Source: Cryptomeria japonica (taxonomy: Eukaryota; Streptophyta; Pinopsida; Cupressales; Cupressaceae). Taken from it: 64,000 nt of DNA. Both the position numbers and the translations under genes were made by a program. The notes beneath the pieces are model-generated. The model worked only from the letters and a program-made list of their open reading frames with translations, was not told the DNA's origin and did no database searches. Below are positions 60,098-64,000 of this stretch, piece by piece. Within the stretch, counting starts at the first letter, position 1; each line of letters begins with the position of its first letter. Where the stretch lies: assembly GCF_030272615.1 (NCBI RefSeq), contig NC_081414.1, positions 526,421,137 to 526,485,136 of the forward strand. The letters run 5' to 3'.

Positions 60098-61801
60098 CTC
60101 TTCAGAGTATCCTAATTCAAACATACAAAAAAATCAAAAAAATTCAAAAATACAAAAAAAATTATAAAACAAAAAAAATCGTTACTTGGTAAAAACCTGG
60201 CAAACAGGCGCCTTGTGACACAAAAAACATTGAAAAATTGAAAAAAGTAAAGAGAAATAATTTCGTCCAACGGTGAAAACCACTTCGGTGGCACCCTGGG
60301 CAAGTACCATGGTGAAAACTGGGTCACCAGTGCCATGTGTAGAGACATTGCTCCTCCCTCCTTTAGGATTCTCTTCATCATTTCACTTTGCACACACTCA
60401 CAACCTATTCATCCATAATAAACTTACCCATTCCCATCATGGCTTGTTATTGATCTACCCAAGATTGGTTAGCCATTCATAATAAACCTCCATCTTCACA
60501 TCCCTTTCCATCCATAAGAAATCAGATCCTATCTGTGGCTAAGGCAAATCCTACGTCTAGTGATGGGTGTGGAACTGAAAACATCACATGTTTCAAGGAG
60601 TAAAGTTTCTTCCAGCTTTCTTCAGTCTATTTGCGCACAATCCACAATAAAGCAACATCTGCATCATAGATCTGCAATAAAGTTTCATCTTCTCCGCAAT
60701 AAAGTATCAGTTTCATGGATTCAGTCAGTTTCAGATGAGACACAGCAGCAACAATGGGCTTCAACAAATCAAATCTTTCAACAGACTCAGAAAACATTAT
60801 GGTTCAGTGCTATCTATCCTTTCTGTGAAAGTGAACATTGTGACCACAATCAAATAAGACTTATACAAGTGACAAGAGACACTAAACTTGAGGACTACAG
60901 TGGATGTTGGTGTCGAGTCTTGGTTTTCTTTTGATTTCATCTTTTTTTTGGTGACATGTCTTTTAGCTTTTCCGAGATGTCTTTGACTAGAGATTCTATC
61001 TCCAGGATGTCTTTGACTAGAAAGGCGAGGATGGGGTATCGTCACCTATTGGTATTTGCTGTCTGTGGATTGTCTTTTAGTAATGCTATGACTTGTCCAA
61101 GGATATGAGGACACTGTGAGTCTAGTATGAACTAGGGCATTCCTTGTTTGCGACTGTCTTATCTCCATGCAAACAGGTACAATGACTTTCTGGGTCGAAC
61201 ATATGCCTCGATTGTCATAACCTATTTTGCCATAATAAAGCTCAATGATGATAACGCACAAGAAGCTCTTTCACGTTCATATCTTCTGTCTTCCATCCCC
61301 CTTTTCTCGATTGACTTCCATCGTCCTTCTCGAGTCCGCGTAGCCTGTTATCACATGACTGAGTATAATGACACACCAAAAACATTTACATTTCATGTAG
61401 TTGCACCTGCATTACCACATATAAGCATTTCATACATACATATAGATATCACAACTGCATCACATCCTGCACACAACACCTGTTAGCACAATTTACATTT
61501 GCATTATCATATTCATATGCATTATATACATTTACATTTGCATTGGCATAACATTTTAAAACATAAAAGAACAAAAATATTGCATTACATACATATTTGC
61601 ACCCATATCATAAGCATCACATAAGAACATCTCATCACATAGGTACACATGCATATAGCTGCCGCAAAGATGAATCATCTCATATATATAATCAAAAGTG
61701 TCATGATACAATGATGTCAAAATCATATGGCTACAATCACCCGCAGGTGTCTACAATACAAAAGAATGGTACAACACTGATACAATGGGAGCCCTCTAAG
61801 G
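60098..61801 (+). other. Element K region between pol end and PMD ORF
   Basis: Non-coding. It has A-rich sequence at 60,110-60,175 and two GATGTCTTTGACTAGA copies near 60,980 and 61,007. From 61,400 to 61,720 it is rich in CATA/ACAT words. No ORF is supportable. Confidence 0.5.
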
Positions 61802-63751
61802 CTATGATGAACTCCCTCCCTCGGAGCCGCCTGGCCTCGATGGAACCTGAGCCCCTGAAGGACCCACCCCAGGATCATCTTGCCTACCCCCTCTATCTAA
61901 TGGTGGTGGAGGACCCATGACCCCACCGCTAGATGCCTGCCTCCTCCGACTCCCTCCCGTAGCCATCGCTGTGCGCGACGGTCTATGGAAGCTCCTCGCC
62001 CGCTGATCTGCTGGCACTGCACCGTAGTAGAGGTCCCTCCAGTATCCAATCTCCTCTCCTGCCCACAGGACATATGCATAGCCTGCCCCTGTGTCCTCCG
62101 CCACCTACCTCCCTGCCCTCAGCGCTGTCTCAGCCTCTGTATAGCGCTGAATCACCTGATCTCTCTCCTACTCAGTATCCCTGAGTCTCGTCCTGAGTCG
62201 ATCTATCTCCCTCTCCAACTCCTGTATCTCATCTGCCTGACCCTGGCAGATCTCCCTGAGCTCAATCAGCTCATCCTCCTCTGGATCCCCACCCTCTGCC
62301 TCAGCCTGTGGCTCTCCCTCTGCAGGTGCCTGCCCTTGTATCGGTACCTGTACTGGTGCCTGTACGGGTACCTGTCTCTATGCATGCCTCTGCCCCTGCA
62401 CCTGTCCCTGTCCCTATCTCTGCCTGGGATCCTGTGCTGCTGGTACCTGTAAGGGTAATCCACCGCGACCCCTCACCACCCGAGCCTGCCGCTCCTCTCC
62501 ACCCTCTCTCCGAGGTGCAACTTGCCTCTCTCCCACTACTCCCCTCCGCCTCCGTCGGCCTCTACCCCCATCACCTCCACCATCATCATCATCATCTCCT
62601 CCTCCATCTCCATCCAATAGGTCCCCTGGATTTTTCAGTCGTGGGAATGGATGCTCCGCCCAATATGCTGAATACTCAGCATCCATCCCAACATCATCAA
62701 CCTCTAGCCACATATCCCAGGGTAGGGGTAACATCTCTGCCATCTGAGTGACCGCCTGATCATATGACAATAATGGCCCAAACTGTGCCTGATCCCTCAC
62801 TATACGGGCATACATACCCGAGCCTCGTGGCATCCTCTGGATCCTGCCATACTGCCTGCATACCCTATCCACAAGCTGCCTCTCTAAAACATAGGGCGTC
62901 CACCCAATCAGATACCTGCTCCGGAAGGTGTATGGCAACTCCACTGCGTCATCCTCCCACTCCTCACATCCTAGATACGGTCTCCAGATGACCGTATCAA
63001 TATCATCCAACACTCACCGCCAATGCTCTAACCTGCCAATCTGCGGCTGGGAGGTGATCATATCGTACAAGTGAACAAAACTGCGTCCATGTCCCTTGCC
63101 TCGGAAGTGAATCGGCCTCGTCACTGGCAGATGCTCATAAGCCCAAACCTGCAATAGTGTCACCCCGCAGCCCAATCCCACTGACCCATGGTATACAAAC
63201 TGATGAAGCTCATAATACAGGTGGGCTAATACACATGGTCCCCAGGCGTATCTGGTATGCTGTGTCATCAGCATCTCCAGTGCTCCACCCCAGCCCACTG
63301 CCAATCCCCGTGTCGCCCTATCCGGACACAGGAAACCACTGATAGCTCCTCCGATCACAGCTGGCAACGCTAACCCTGTGGCTGTCATGGTGTCCCATGC
63401 CACATGACCACCCCTCATCTCTAGGCCGGGATCCTGAAACACCCATCTCAATGCCTCTCTGTCACCATCTCGATCATATGGAATCAAATCTCCATCAATC
63501 GGTATCCGCAGAATCCTGTAGACATCCTCAAGGGTGACTGTCATCTCACCCATCGGCAAATGGAACGTGCACGTCTCCGAGTGCCATCTCTCAGCCAGTG
63601 CAGTCAGCAAACCCATGTTTGCCTGAAACTCAGGCACATACAATATATGTCTCAAACCCATCTCCTCGATGACAGCTCTATCCTGAAATGACAACTCAGG
63701 TCGCAATCTCTGTGTCGATGAGAATCTCTCCCGTGACTCTAGCATAGGCAA
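61802..63751 (-). pseudogene. Plant mobile domain (PMD, MAIN-like) ORF, antisense in element K
   Basis: The frame from 63,751 (MPMLESRERF) runs to 61,802, 650 codons, broken only by stops at 63,014 (TGA), 62,414, near 62,380, 62,171 and 62,108 (all TAG). Each fits a CGA or CAG codon changed at its C. The N-terminal half is the aminotransferase-like plant mobile domain: HLPMGEMTVTLEDVYRILRI, HVAWDTMTATGLALP, WGPCVLAHLYYELHQFVYHG, LLQVWAYEHLPVTRP and, after the TGA, IDTVIWRPYLGCEEW. Then come an Asp/Gly run, an Arg-rich tract, a Gln/Pro-rich stretch, a coiled coil (LIELREICQGQADEIQELER) and a Gly-rich tail. An acceptor-like CTGCAG lies 10 bases upstream of the ATG, so a 5' exon may be missing. 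PMD proteins act in transposon silencing and genome stability, and PMDs are known in plant transposons. The region is much more GC-rich than its surroundings. Confidence 0.85.
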
Positions 63752-63799
63752 GTACTCCTGCAGTCAAGCAAATTAATCGTGTCAGTCATGGTGGCATTC

Positions 63800-64000
63800 A
63801 CTGTTTATCACAAAATGCTACTCTTTTATCTAAATGCATATGGTTATCTATCCTAGTGACACTCACTATTCATCACAAAGTGTTACTTCTATTCTAGTAG
63901 TACTCCCTGTTCATCACAAAGTACTACGTGTGTGACATTCCCTGTTCATCACAAAGTGTTACTCACATTTTGCACTCCCTGTTCATCACTAAGTGCTGCT
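63800..64000. repeat. Minisatellite with CTGTTCATCACAAAGTG core
   Basis: Five or more units of the form (A/C)CTCCCTGTTCATCACAAAGTGTTAC, with variable spacers of about 5-30 bases, run to the window end, upstream (on the minus strand) of the PMD ORF. Confidence 0.7.

Larger units (their letters stand above)
53010..64000 (+). mobile_element. Element K: Ty3/gypsy with deleted pol and antisense PMD ORF
   Basis: LTR (53,010-53,637), PBS, a 2.3-kb leader, gag, protease fused to an integrase C-terminus, about 1.7 kb non-coding, then an antisense plant-mobile-domain ORF. The 3' LTR is beyond the window. The preceding GAGGG (53,005-53,009) is the expected target duplication. It is inserted in the upstream repeat block of element G. 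RT, RNase H and the integrase core are missing, so this copy is non-autonomous. Confidence 0.85.

Noticed and set aside
61985-62751. Plus-strand ORFs over 61,985-62,751 rich in Pro, Leu and His
   Set aside because: Antisense shadows of the GC-rich PMD ORF.

Overview
The window looks like a piece of a very large, gene-poor plant genome, most likely a gymnosperm (inference). It is AT-rich, I see no intact host gene, tRNA or rRNA, and almost all coding sequence belongs to plant retrotransposons nested inside one another. Most reading frames are decayed, largely by C-to-T type changes (CAG or CGA codons now stops), as expected of methylated, silenced repeats.

Layout. 1-1.5 kb: an unrecognised minus-strand gene-like fragment behind a poly-T tract. 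1.5-7.4 kb: a long minus-strand LINE (ORF1 with zinc knuckle; ORF2 with endonuclease, reverse transcriptase, zf-RVT and RNase H), inactive. 7.4-10.5 kb: nothing supportable. 10,473-14,434: a 3.96-kb LTR-like element without genes, flanked by a perfect CTTCT duplication. 14,754-16,099: a solo Copia-type LTR. 16,657-21,955: a non-autonomous Ty3/gypsy-type element (F) whose right LTR is interrupted by the next element.

21,956-53,009: a large minus-strand Ty3/gypsy element (G) with gag, protease, an extra RNase H, RT-RNase H, integrase and an accessory ORF. Three elements sit inside it. H (24,039-30,649, TSD TGATG) and J (37,550-45,242, TSD GAAGG) are pol-less Copia-like elements. I (35,046-35,389, TSD ATAGA) is a complete 344-bp TRIM. 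Removing J rejoins G's RNase H reading frame. 53,010 to the window end: a plus-strand Ty3/gypsy element (K) inserted in G. K keeps gag, protease and the integrase C-terminus but has lost RT, RNase H and the integrase core, and it carries an antisense plant-mobile-domain ORF.

The strongest candidate for something undescribed is in H and J. Both lack pol but pair a multi-zinc-knuckle gag with a long second ORF of no family I recognise. The two second ORFs are clearly related to each other though strongly diverged, start at a similar ATGGC context after a G-rich tract, and in J are preceded by a TATA box. G carries a different accessory ORF with a similar overall plan, and the block repeated at both ends of G includes part of that ORF, so it lies either in a very long LTR or in a tandem element.
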